The notes beneath the pieces are model-generated. The model saw only the letters and a list, made by a program, of their open reading frames with translations, made no database searches and was not told where the DNA came from. The translations under genes were made by a program, and so were the position numbers. A stretch of DNA of 64,000 bases from CAWECB01 sp963807465 (lineage in GTDB: Bacteria > Patescibacteriota > Minisyncoccia > Minisyncoccales > Minisyncoccaceae), in assembly GCA_963807465.1 (NCBI GenBank), contig CAWECB010000003.1, positions 124,001 to 188,000 on the forward strand, in the 5' to 3' direction. Positions 1-10,447 of the stretch are shown here, one piece after another; the stretch's first letter is position 1; every line of letters starts with the position of its first letter.

Positions 1-106
1 TCACTCCCTTGATCGCCGCCCACTTGGAAATGTTTTCCAAATCGGTCTTCTCGCTGGTGGCGCGCGAATACTTCGAATGGATATGGAAATCGGCTATGAA
101 TTTCAT
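1..106 (-). CDS. PHP-domain protein, N-terminal fragment (cut by window edge)
   Basis: Only the first 35 residues are in the window. They read MKFIADFHIHSKYSRATS and onward. The HIH near the N-terminus, preceded by FIAD, is the first metal-binding motif of PHP-type phosphoesterases. The FIADFHIHSKYSRATS style is typical of the proteins annotated as PHP/endonuclease Q-like or UvrD-associated PHP proteins in archaea and CPR bacteria. The start ATG (106-104) overlaps the TGA stop of the upstream gene as ATGA, so the two are probably translationally coupled. The rest lies outside, so the exact family is an inference. Confidence 0.6.
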   Translation of the reverse strand, partial: MKFIADFHIHSKYSRATSEKTDLENISKWAAIKGV

Positions 107-423
107 ACTTTGAAAACCTTGTACCCGTCTCTCGCCTTTTCCTTTACCTTTATCCCTACTTCCTGTCTCTTCTTTGCCTTCTTTATCTTCTTACCGTCTA
201 TTTCCATCGAAACAACCTTCTGTTTGAAATCCGTACCCTCCCCTCCCTCAATCCTAATGGTATCTCCGACAGACAAAGCGTCGGACAACTTGACCACTAC
301 GACCTTAATCTTGTCGAAGTAATGGGTAACCTTGCCAAGCTTCTTTTCTCTGACAAGTTTGGCTTTTTTCTTGATAACCTTCTTGACCGGCTTCTTTTTG
401 ATTATTTTCTTTTTTACTTTCAT
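103..423 (-). CDS. EF-Tu domain 2-like small protein with Lys-rich N-terminus
   Basis: 106 residues. Residues 1-28 are almost pure Lys/Val/Ile, a nucleic-acid-binding type tail. From about residue 29 there is one beta-barrel domain of the elongation-factor domain-2 type: GKVTHYFDKIKVVVVKL, then the loop LSVGDTIRIEG, then a strand containing VVSMEIDGK. Such stand-alone translation elongation factor-like proteins are common in CPR genomes and their function is unknown. The gene overlaps its neighbours by 4 bp on both sides (upstream LOG gene, downstream PHP gene), forming one minus-strand unit. RNA or ribosome binding is suggested only by the basic tail. Confidence 0.6.
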   Translation of the reverse strand: MKVKKKIIKKKPVKKVIKKKAKLVREKKLGKVTHYFDKIKVVVVKLSDALSVGDTIRIEGGEGTDFKQKVVSMEIDGKKIKKAKKRQEVGIKVKEKARDGYKVFKV

Positions 424-1013
424 AATTTTTCTAATATTTTTAAATTATCTCCTTTTATGTGTTCAATCTCTTTGATTAATTTTTTGACTAATACCTTGGG
501 ATCCCTTTCGTAAATGATTTTTCTCGAAACTTTCCAATAATCCTCAACTAATCCCCGAATCTTATCAGCCGTTCCCCCCGTCCCTTCTAATACGGCTATG
601 GGCCTCTTGATTTCGATTGCGGTAGTAAGCTCATGTAAAGTTCCATTCCTTCCACAAATCAATATAACCCCGTCCGCTGATTTGGTCATGGTAATATCTC
701 TCCCGACATAATCGCCTCCCGTATATATCATTATATCAAAAGGGTCCAAGGGAAGCTTGTATGACTTAATGTGCTCTTTTTCCGATGCAGCTGGAGAAAA
801 TCCGATATTAAACCCCCCCGCTTCTTTACAACCTTGGGCGGCGAAGTAAGGGACGCCCGTTGTCGCTCCGGTAACCAAGGTGTGCTGCTCTAAAGCAATC
901 TGCCTTCCCACTTCTTTGGATAATTCTTCTATCTTTTCGCAGCAATGCCCGACCTCAGCCGCTCCCGAAACCACGATATTGTATTTGATGATTAATTCCT
1001 GTTTTTTTGCCAT
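420..1013 (-). CDS. LOG-family (SLOG) nucleotide-binding protein
   Basis: 197 residues with a Rossmann-like fold. The N-terminus IVVSGAAEVGHCCEK and the central strand-loop motifs IYTGGDYVGRDITMTKSADG and ICGRNGTLHELTTAIE match the LOG/TIGR00725-type family. In that family a GGxGTxxE loop binds phosphoribosyl nucleotides. Here the loop is GRNGTLHE, so the Gly-Gly is degraded but the Gly-Thr and Glu remain. Some LOG proteins are cytokinin-type nucleotide phosphoribohydrolases; for this divergent clade the substrate is unknown. It ends in a 4-bp overlap with the next gene downstream and begins 1 bp after the methyltransferase stop. Confidence 0.65.
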   Translation of the reverse strand: MAKKQELIIKYNIVVSGAAEVGHCCEKIEELSKEVGRQIALEQHTLVTGATTGVPYFAAQGCKEAGGFNIGFSPAASEKEHIKSYKLPLDPFDIMIYTGGDYVGRDITMTKSADGVILICGRNGTLHELTTAIEIKRPIAVLEGTGGTADKIRGLVEDYWKVSRKIIYERDPKVLVKKLIKEIEHIKGDNLKILEKL

Positions 1014-1014
1014 A

Positions 1015-1695
1015 TTATTTTTGAGCTATGATGTAAAAATTGGAATAGGGCCTTTCTCCCACGAGTATTTCTCCCTCTTCTTTTATTTCAAATCTGGCTT
1101 CTTTAGCTAATTGTACCAGTTCTTTTAAAGTAAAACAATGGAAATATGCGTCTTTGGCTCCATACCAGGGAAGGAGAATATCTCCTTTATCCAAGTCTCT
1201 GCCCTTAAACCAACTCCATAAATTTAATCCCTTTTTCATCTTTTCTTTCAAGTCCCAGACCGTTAAAATCAAACATCCGCCGGGCCTTAAAGCTCTTCTT
1301 GCTTCTTCTAAGAATCGCAGACGAAAATCACGGGAGGGAATGTGGTGCAGGACAGCAATGCTGTATACCTTGTCAAAATATCCTTCATTAAAAGGAAGTT
1401 CCAGGCCTGAAGCCATCCTGAAATCGGCTTCTAGATATTTCTCCCTCGCTAGCCGTACCAGCTTTTCCGAATTATCTATTCCGATGTATTCAACTCGCTT
1501 GTTCTTGAATAGAGGATAGAAGCGACCGTTGCCACAGCCGATATCCAAAATTCTTTCTCCGGGGTTAAGATATTTTTCAAACAAAAATTCCATCTCTTTC
1601 CAACCCTTCTCCCTTACCCTTGAATACTTGTCCCCTATTTTGTTATAATCCTCTACAGTCTTATTCAATATGTAATTTGCGTATTTCTTGTCCAT
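1015..1695 (-). CDS. Class I SAM methyltransferase, Trm9/ALKBH8-like
   Basis: 226 residues from the ATG at 1695. SAM motif I is ILDIGCGNGRFYPLF (about residues 54-68), followed by an acidic loop at YIGIDNSEKL. Motif II/III is YSIAVLHHIPSRDFR, and ALRPGGCLILTVW is the usual post-motif. The N-terminus (NKTVEDYNKIGDKYSRVREK) and the W-rich insert after LTVWDL resemble the Trm9/ALKBH8 methyltransferase domain. That domain methylates 5-carboxymethyluridine at tRNA position 34 to mcm5U. The gene is head-to-head with elp3, which makes the cm5U precursor, and only one base separates the two ATGs. The substrate is inferred from similarity plus this linkage; another small-molecule methyltransferase role is possible. 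Confidence 0.65.
   Translation of the reverse strand: MDKKYANYILNKTVEDYNKIGDKYSRVREKGWKEMEFLFEKYLNPGERILDIGCGNGRFYPLFKNKRVEYIGIDNSEKLVRLAREKYLEADFRMASGLELPFNEGYFDKVYSIAVLHHIPSRDFRLRFLEEARRALRPGGCLILTVWDLKEKMKKGLNLWSWFKGRDLDKGDILLPWYGAKDAYFHCFTLKELVQLAKEARFEIKEEGEILVGERPYSNFYIIAQK
1620..1649 (+). promoter_or_regulatory. Candidate promoter for elp3
   Basis: TTGAAT (1620-1625), 18-bp spacer, TATAAT (1644-1649) with an upstream TG (extended -10). It lies inside the opposite-strand methyltransferase gene and would give a leader of about 40 nt before the elp3 ATG at 1697. It is seen by inspection only. Confidence 0.5.
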
Positions 1696-1696
1696 T

Positions 1697-3298
1697 ATGG
1701 ATACCAATGAATTAATAATCGAGCATCTCTTAAAGATCGGAGCGGAAACCTCAGATGATTTGTCTTCAGCCAAAAGGAAGATAGCCAAAAGCAAAAAGGT
1801 TCCCTGTCCCAGTAATATTTCTCTCTTAAAATCTTATCACAACCTAGTCTCAAAAAAAAGAATCGCAAAGAACGACAAGTTGGAAAAACTCCTCAAAACC
1901 AGGCCAGTGAGATCCCTCTCCGGAGTAGTTAACGTTTCCGCTTTGACCAAGCCGTACGACTGTCCAGGAAAATGCCTTTACTGTCCCAATGAACCAGGCA
2001 TACCCAAAAGCTATCTCTCGGGCGAGCCCGCCGTCGAGAGGGCGAAGAAACTTAACTTCGACCCCCACCTTCAGGTCCAAAAAAGGATAGAGGTATTGGA
2101 TTTGTCCGGCCACCCGACGGACAAGATAGAATTAAGGCTGATCGGCGGAACATGGTCTTTTTACGATACTAAATACAAGATATGGTTCGTTAAGAAATGC
2201 TTTGATGCCTGTAACGGAACAAGGGACGAAAAAGAAAATTACTCCGAAATGACCATCGGAGGATTATGGAAGCGACTAGAAAAGGCCCAGAAGAAAAATG
2301 AGAAAGCGAAATATCGTATCGTGGGGATGTCTTTTGAAACCAGGCCCGACTACGTAGACAAAAAAGAAGTAGTTGAAATGAGAAGACTTGGAGCGACAAA
2401 GATAGAATTAGGCGTGCAATCAGTCAATGAAGATGTCCTCAAATTGAACAGTAGGGGCCACGGAGTCAAAGAGGTTGTTTCCGCGACAAGATTGTTAAAA
2501 AACGCTGGATTCAAGGTCGCCTACCAAATTATGTTAAATCTTCCCGGCTCCAGCCCTAAAAAAGACATTGAGACATTCAAAGAATTGTTTACAAATGAAG
2601 ATTTCAAACCGGACTACTTGAAAATATACCCCTGCGCGCTCGTCAAAGAGGCTCCGCTATACGAATCTTACTTGAAAGGAGGCTACAAGCCGTACGATGC
2701 GAAAACCCTCATCAAAACCATCAAATCTATCAAGAAATTCTTGCCGAGATACGTAAGGGTGGAGAGGATTATAAGGGACATCCCCTCAAACCTAATAGTC
2801 GAGGGTGGGGCGAAAATATCCAACCTGAGGCAAGTCATTGATGCTGAAATGAGAAAAGAAAACATCAGGTGCCAGTGCGTAAGATGCAGGGAGATAAAAG
2901 ACTTGAAGACGAAAGAAAAAATCTATCTCTTTATCGACGAATACGAAGCTTCCGGAGGAAAAGAATTCTTCATTAGTTTTGAAGATAAAAAAAGAGAACA
3001 TCTTTATTCCCTCTTAAGGCTACGAATTTCTTCGGAAAAAAATATCATTCCGACATTAAAAGAAGCGGCGATCATAAGGGAAGTCCATGTTTACGGGCAG
3101 GCTGCCTCAATTTCAAAAAGAAACTCTCTCATACAACATAAGGGGCTGGGGCGACAGATGATCAAAGAAGCGGAAGATGTCGCAAAAAAGTCAGGCATTA
3201 AAAAGATTGCCGTCATTTCTGGAGTCGGAGCAAGGGATTATTACCGAGAAAAATTAGGATACAGCCTCAAAGATGGCTATATGATAAAAAATATCTAG
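1697..3298 (+). CDS. elp3: tRNA uridine(34) acetyltransferase/radical SAM enzyme Elp3
   Basis: 533 residues, the usual length for single-polypeptide Elp3. The segment RPVRSLSGVVNVSALTKPYD leads into a CxxxCxxC cluster (C89, C93, C96) that holds the 4Fe-4S of the radical SAM domain. The C-terminal part (about 440-533) is a GNAT acetyltransferase with the acetyl-CoA loop HKGLGRQM and the end GARDYYREKLGY. Elp3 uses acetyl-CoA and SAM to make 5-carboxymethyl-uridine at the tRNA wobble base. It is typical of eukaryotes and archaea and patchy in bacteria. ATG at 1697 was chosen over the upstream in-frame TTG because the latter would overlap the divergent start. The 3' end overlaps the convergent NIF3-like gene by 4 bp. 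Confidence 0.92.
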   Translation: MDTNELIIEHLLKIGAETSDDLSSAKRKIAKSKKVPCPSNISLLKSYHNLVSKKRIAKNDKLEKLLKTRPVRSLSGVVNVSALTKPYDCPGKCLYCPNEPGIPKSYLSGEPAVERAKKLNFDPHLQVQKRIEVLDLSGHPTDKIELRLIGGTWSFYDTKYKIWFVKKCFDACNGTRDEKENYSEMTIGGLWKRLEKAQKKNEKAKYRIVGMSFETRPDYVDKKEVVEMRRLGATKIELGVQSVNEDVLKLNSRGHGVKEVVSATRLLKNAGFKVAYQIMLNLPGSSPKKDIETFKELFTNEDFKPDYLKIYPCALVKEAPLYESYLKGGYKPYDAKTLIKTIKSIKKFLPRYVRVERIIRDIPSNLIVEGGAKISNLRQVIDAEMRKENIRCQCVRCREIKDLKTKEKIYLFIDEYEASGGKEFFISFEDKKREHLYSLLRLRISSEKNIIPTLKEAAIIREVHVYGQAASISKRNSLIQHKGLGRQMIKEAEDVAKKSGIKKIAVISGVGARDYYREKLGYSLKDGYMIKNI

Positions 3299-4239
3299 AT
3301 TCTCTTAACTCTGGTCAGACCGCTCGAGCAGACAACCTCTATGCCTTTCTTTTCTAGTTCATCCAAGAATAGGTTCATCCCTAGGGAATCAGAAGAGATG
3401 TGACCGGCAACTACAATATTTATGAAGGCGTTTTCCGCTTCCTTCCTATGTTCTTCCGATGCGTGCATGGCAATGGTTGTTCCGATGCCAGCCTGAGACA
3501 TTTTTTCATATAGCTTGGAAGAGCCCTCAGTACCTCCCGTTATTTCAGTCACCGCAACCTTCCCACATCTATTGCCAGGCTTACCGGTAATAAGCTTTGG
3601 ACCAACCCCTATTTTTATTGCTTCTTTGTATTCCGGTATTTCCTTTAACAAATCCACTAAGTCCTCGACCATTTCAGGATTATTTTTTTCTACCAGGTCT
3701 TTTATGAATTTTGCGACCAGATTGTCCGCGGGAGAATGGACATTCATGAAATTAATTCCTAATATCTTCGCGGCATCTACCGCTTTTTGGTGATTGGACG
3801 CAGAAACCCCTCTTGCCACTTCACTTATCTTCACTGAATTAAGACCTTCGGCGATATTTATAGGTACGCCGTAATGATTTAAAATATCATTTTGTATTTC
3901 CATAACGTCAGCTAGGTTGGCCAATCCCTTTCCAGTAGGATGATGCCCCATCACTAGGTCAACATTCCCCAGTTCCCTACTCAGTAACAATTCTGCCGTA
4001 TCAATATCAATACCAGCTAGCACTTTCTTTATTTCTTTGTCTTCAGCAATGTTGTAAATCCTACTATCAAGGTATGGATTTTCTAGTTCTTCGAGGTCAA
4101 AATCATTTTTTGCCCTCTCAGACAAAGCATCATATTTCTTCTTTTTCCTGTCTAAAAACTTCTGGACGCCGTTATTCCCCCTGAAATCGGATTCTATTCC
4201 CATTCTTATGGCCAAATCGAATATCTCTTTTGTCTTCAT
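3295..4239 (-). CDS. NIF3-like (DUF34) dinuclear metal-centre protein
   Basis: 314 residues. Metal-ligand motifs of the NIF3 family are visible in order: VMGHHPTGKG (His-His), FMNVHSPADN (His, Asp), a Gly-rich VTEITGGTEGSS stretch, IAMHASEEH, and near the C-terminus VVAGHISSDSLGMN. NIF3 proteins are conserved metal-binding hydrolase-like proteins of unsettled function; a GTP cyclohydrolase/metal-chaperone role has been proposed. The N-terminal 80 residues are charged and helical and not part of the usual core, a form seen in CPR homologues. Gene start ATG 4239; the end overlaps elp3 by 4 bp (convergent). Confidence 0.7.
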   Translation of the reverse strand: MKTKEIFDLAIRMGIESDFRGNNGVQKFLDRKKKKYDALSERAKNDFDLEELENPYLDSRIYNIAEDKEIKKVLAGIDIDTAELLLSRELGNVDLVMGHHPTGKGLANLADVMEIQNDILNHYGVPINIAEGLNSVKISEVARGVSASNHQKAVDAAKILGINFMNVHSPADNLVAKFIKDLVEKNNPEMVEDLVDLLKEIPEYKEAIKIGVGPKLITGKPGNRCGKVAVTEITGGTEGSSKLYEKMSQAGIGTTIAMHASEEHRKEAENAFINIVVAGHISSDSLGMNLFLDELEKKGIEVVCSSGLTRVKRI

Positions 4240-4296
4240 AGTGATAAATTAATTTGTCTTAACCATATGATAGTAAAAATTAGCCGTTTTGTCCAA

Positions 4297-4321
4297 CAAA
4301 AAACAGGGGTTTGCCCTGTTC
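4297..4321 (-). terminator. Intrinsic terminator of the ATP synthase operon
   Basis: On the minus strand AACAGGG-loop-CCCTGTT is followed by a T run. It sits just downstream of the atpC stop, in the gap before the NIF3-like gene, so it should end the ruvA-murE-atp transcript. Confidence 0.7.
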
Positions 4322-4325
4322 TTCT

Positions 4326-4574
4326 TTATTTCTCGACGCACTTCCTCAATAAAAGGCTGGTCTTGCTGTTTATGGTCTGCAATACTCCCCTCTCCGCCAT
4401 AAAGATCCTTTCTTTATCCTTGCTTTTCACTCTGATGTTCCCGGCTTTGGTAGCTGCAAATAGAGGCTCATGGCCCGAAAGGACGGTAATGTACCCGCTT
4501 CTCGTGGGCAAATTTACCGCTTCCGCGTCTCCCTCAAATACCATTTTTTCAGGCGTTAAAATATTCAGCTTCAT
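4326..4574 (-). CDS. atpC: F1 ATP synthase epsilon subunit, short form
   Basis: 82 residues, only the N-terminal beta-sandwich: MKLNILTPEKMVFEGDAEAV, then SGYITVLSGHEPLFAA and a strand ending VLQTINSKTSLLL. The two C-terminal helices of the usual 130-140 residue subunit are absent. Those helices mediate auto-inhibition, so inhibition by that mechanism is not expected. It is the last gene of the atp operon, 5 bp after atpD, followed by a terminator. Confidence 0.85.
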   Translation of the reverse strand: MKLNILTPEKMVFEGDAEAVNLPTRSGYITVLSGHEPLFAATKAGNIRVKSKDKERIFMAERGVLQTINSKTSLLLRKCVEK

Positions 4575-4579
4575 ATTCG

Positions 4580-6820
<2,241 letters not shown>

Positions 6821-6831
<11 letters not shown>

Positions 6832-8329
6832 ATATTCCTTTAATCTTTTTAATCATGTTTAAAAGCTTGTCTCTCGTCCCGTCGCTCAGATCCCCGCTTT
6901 CCCTTATTTCCTCCAATATCTCGGGATTATCGAACTCGGCTGCTTTCAAAACGTCTTCCTCGAATTCCTTGATTTTGTCCATGGGAACCTCCTCAATGTC
7001 GCTATTTACTCCGGTAAAAATAACGATTACTTCCTTTTCGAACGGAAGAGGAACAAGATCTTCCTGCCTCAAAAGCACTCGGATTCTTTTTCCTTTTTCA
7101 AGTGTCTTCTTTGTCTGGGGATCAAGTTCTTCGGTAAATTCGGAAAATCTTTCCAGTTCTTGGAACTGAGCCAAGTCAAGTTTCAGTCTGCCAGCGACTT
7201 TCTTGGTGGCTTTCATCTGGGCTGGCCGAACTCCAACTCTCGAAACCGAAGTACCGATGTTAATAGCCGGCTTTTGTTCTTTTTTGAAAAGAGTCGAATC
7301 CAAGAATATCTGCCCGTCGGTGATGGAAATCACATTGGTCGGAATGTACCCGGAAATATCTCCGGCCTGGGTCTCAATAATGGGCAACGCTGTCAGATGA
7401 ACCGCCTCCCATTTCATTGCACAGCCTGGCCGCCCTTTCAAGCAGTCTTGAGTGCAGATAGAAAACATCTCCGGGATAAGCTTCTCTGCCCGGCGGACGC
7501 CTTAAAATCAAGGAAATTTCTCTCCACGCCCAGGCCTGCCTGGTCAAAGTCGTCAAACACGACCAAAGCATCCTGCTGACTTATCCCTGAAATATTCTCC
7601 GATCGTCACTCCGGTAAAAGGAGCCAGATAGATAAACTCGCGGGGTCGTCGGGAAAAGCGCAAACCACCGTCGTATATTCCATGGCTCCTGCTTTCTCTA
7701 AGAGTGGCAATCAGTCTCCTTACTTTGGCTTTTCTTCTGTCCGCAGGCGACATAAACGCAAAACGGCCTGTTTTTTTCATGCTTCTGGTTGATGATAGCG
7801 TCCATAGCAAGGGCTGTTTTCCCCAAGCCTCTGTCTCCGATAATGAGTTCTCTCTGACCTCTTCCGATCGGAATCAAGGCGTCAATCATTTTGATTCCCG
7901 TATGCAAGGGCATTCTGATAGCCTGCCTCTCAATGACCGAAGGTCCTTTTCTTTCCAAAGGAAAATACTCTTTCGCTTTTATTTCTCCCTTGCCGTCCAT
8001 GGGCCTGCCCAAAGGATCGACACTCTTCCCAAAAGGTCCTCACCCACCGGTACGGAAAAAACCTTTCTCGTTCTTTTGACTGTAGTTCCTTCTTTTATAT
8101 CCTTATCGCTTCCCAAAATAGCAGCGCCGACATCGTATTCTTCCAAGTTCAAAACCAGAGCCCATGACATTGGCTTCTTCAAATTCAACCATTTCGAAGT
8201 TCTCGACCTTTTCAATCCAGAGATCTTAACTACTCCGTCTTTGACTTCGGTCACTTCGCCCACCTCTTCCACTTCGGGAGCGATTTCCACGCCCTCCAAT
8301 TGTTTCTTAAATTGTTCAATTATATCCAT
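6821..8329 (-). pseudogene. atpA: F1 ATP synthase alpha subunit, reading frame broken several times
   Basis: Start MDIIEQFKKQLEGVEIAP at 8329, end at 6821. The span equals 503 codons, normal for alpha. Coding identity is clear in pieces: LVLNLEEYDVGAAILGSDKD, the Walker A region [32 protein letters not shown]-type sequence, the Arg-finger region VGVRPAQMKA and a C-terminal helical end GDLSDGTRDKLLNMIKKIKG. The frame switches back and forth about 8210/8165 (a compensated pair), 8000, 7740, 7560 and 7400. Every piece stays conserved and the net length is right, so scattered +/-1 base errors are more likely than decay. It may be an intact gene in the organism. Confidence 0.85.
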
Positions 8330-8334
8330 ATGTT

Positions 8335-8715
8335 TTATTTTTTAGCTTCAATAAGACATCTTTCAAAGAAGCTTTGACTAGGATATCTTTTGTTTTAAGA
8401 CGGAACCCCGCCAAGAAGAGATTCATCCACAGCATCCTCGACTATTTCCGTATCCATTAAGTATCTTCTTTATCCTCCCTTTGAGTTTCTCTTTATCCTT
8501 TTCCTGAAAGTTCTCGCGATAAGGACAATTCTGCCCTTTTTTCTTTGAGATAAATTCTTTCCAATTTTTTAAAATAGCCGAGCAGAGAAAACGATTGTTT
8601 TTTACTTAAAGACTCTCTCCAGATTCGAAAAGATTTCCTTGCGCTTTGCCGGATGTTCTCGACGGAAAGATAAAGGGTCGTGCGCCCAGAAAGAAATTTC
8701 CTTGTCTGTTTTCAT
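8335..8715 (-). pseudogene. atpH: F1 ATP synthase delta subunit, frame broken
   Basis: Read across frame breaks, the minus strand gives a C-terminal segment TDTEIVEDAVDESLLGGV followed by a short strand and KDILVKASLKDVL. This matches the delta-subunit end, where a DESLIGG loop precedes the final strand. Upstream, KEIFSNLERVFKVKNNRFL and AILKNWKEFISKKK fit its helical N-domain. The total is about 125 residues, shorter than the usual 175-180. At least three frame switches are needed. Position between atpF and atpA supports the call; both ends are approximate. Confidence 0.6.
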
Positions 8716-9197
8716 ACCTTTCAATTTCTTAAGAAATCTTCCGTCATCTGCTTATTTTTTTCGTCATCGACACTTTCCCCTAAAATTTCTCGGTCAGACT
8801 GAAGGCATTATCGACGATTTCCTTTTTCGTTTTTTCTTGCTCCTTTTCCTTTAGATTCTTCGGCTTCTTTTTCGGCTTTAGCTAAAACCGCGGCTTTTTC
8901 TTCTTCCGCTAATTTGGCCGCTTCTCCGGCCCTCCTCTTTGCTTCATGCGTCGCCCTGCTGATAATCGTCTTGCTTTCTTCCTCGTTTTTGTCCTCCATC
9001 CTTCTTTTTCAGCTCTTGAAGTTTTTTCAAGTTGTCCTCAGCTTCGCTCCTTTGTTTATGCCTTCTTCTATCTTGTCTCTCCTTGCCTTTAGGAGGCTGA
9101 AAAAGGGTTTGTAGACGAATTATTTCAAAACAAAGAACAAGATGGCAAAGTTGATAATCTGACCGACTAAAATTTTCCAGTCTATTTCTACGTTCAT
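8713..9197 (-). pseudogene. atpF: F0 ATP synthase b subunit, frame broken plus in-frame TAA
   Basis: Start MNVEIDWKILVGQIINFAIL at 9197 gives the single N-terminal membrane helix, then FVLK-stop-FVYKPFF. The TAA replaces what should be the second Lys of the LKKFLYKP-type motif, and the frame is unchanged after it. There follow SLLKARRDKIEEGI, a frame shift, then the Ala/Glu-rich helix HEAKRRAGEAAKLAEEEKAA and a C-terminal part with KTKKEIVDNAFSLTEKILGE. About 160 residues overall, normal for the peripheral stalk b subunit. The disruptions fit the error-rich stretch 7.4-11.1 kb. Confidence 0.7.
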
Positions 9198-9207
9198 TGT
9201 TTAATGA

Positions 9208-9435
<228 letters not shown>

Positions 9436-9461
9436 TTATTATTTATTAATCTTTATTATTA

Positions 9462-9653
9462 TCACGACCTTTTTTCCAAAAACGGAATTACTACTTTGTA
9501 CACATTAACAACCGTTAGGCACTATCCCGATAAAACTATTATCATCAAAATCACGGAAAAGTATTAAATTTTTTGTCAAAATATTCCCAATACAATACAT
9601 ATAACCAGGGGAAAGGCTATCAAAAACCCAGTTCGCACCAAGGGCAGCGTCAT
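9462..9653 (-). pseudogene. AtpI/AtpZ-like small membrane protein, frame broken
   Basis: Read across two or three frame breaks the minus strand gives TLPLVRTGFLIAFPLVICIV, LGIFLDKKFNTFP, VILMIIVLSGIV and NVYKVVIPFLEK. That is the two-helix AtpI/AtpZ pattern, with the short loop DKKFxTxP between helices and a C-terminal NVYR/K. About 63 residues. Such proteins assist assembly or Mg2+ supply of F-ATPases and usually precede atpB. Here the gene sits between atpB and atpE. Confidence 0.55.
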
Positions 9654-9668
9654 ATCACATATCCCAAA

Positions 9669-10372
9669 TTAATGTTCTTCTGCTGTTGTGACGACATAAA
9701 ATACTGTTATTAACGATGAAAATACCAATGCCTGGATGAATCCGACGAACAACCTCCAAGCTAAAAAAGGCAAGGGAACCAGATACGGAACCATGAACGA
9801 CACGACTATTAAAAGGATCTCTCCCGCAAAAAGATTCCCGAACAATCTCACTCCCAATGAAAAAGTTCTCGTCAGCTCCCCCGTCGCCTCCAGTATCCCT
9901 ACAAAAAACATGATGGGACTGTCGAACCGGATGTATTTTCTGACATAGCTCAATATCTTAAGCTTCTGCAAAGCCGCCACATGGATAAACGCCATCGAGA
10001 AAATGGCAAAGCCAGGGTGAAGTGCATAGTCCGAACTTGGGGACCTTAAAAAGGAAAAATCCCCAGCCCGGGGATTATTTCTAATAGATTATTCAAAAGA
10101 ATGAAAATAAACAAAGTGCGGCTAAAGGAAAAATCTCTTCCGTTTTTTGCCTGTCTCCGGTCATTCTGTTAAATAGGTTAAAAATGTTTCCAAAATCCAT
10201 TCAAAGAAATTCTGCATTTTCCCAGGAACAATTTCTTTTTTTCTGAAAGCAATTAGGAAAAGCGATGATAATCAATAGGGCGCAAAAAATGCTAATAACA
10301 AAAGTATTGGTGAAAGTTAATCCCCCACAAACTAAAAACTGGCTCTCCTGTTAATGCTATGTGTATATTCAT
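9669..10372 (-). pseudogene. atpB: F0 ATP synthase a subunit, N-terminal half frame-broken
   Basis: Start MNIHIALTGEPVFSLWG at 10372. The intact C-terminal part from 9995 contains GELTRTFSLGVRLFGNLFAG, with the essential Arg in the RLFGN motif, and ends LITVFYVVTTAEEH. The N-terminal half, read across breaks, shows VPGKMQNFFEWILE and EEIFPLAALCL and LLEIIPGLGIFPF-like segments, all typical of subunit a. The span of 704 bp corresponds to about 234 residues, normal for a short a subunit. The protein forms the proton half-channels against the c ring. Confidence 0.8.
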
Positions 10373-10447
10373 AATTGAACCTTAAGCTTCTTACCAATCC
10401 ATTGCCAAATTTATTTTACTTGAAAAAGGCTTTGTGTCAAGAAAATC

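Noticed and set aside
103..423. Alternative genetic code with UGA recoded (as in SR1/Gracilibacteria)
   Set aside because: TGA serves as the stop in several ATGA overlaps (for example 103-105, 48289-48291) and no gene needs TGA read-through to stay in frame.
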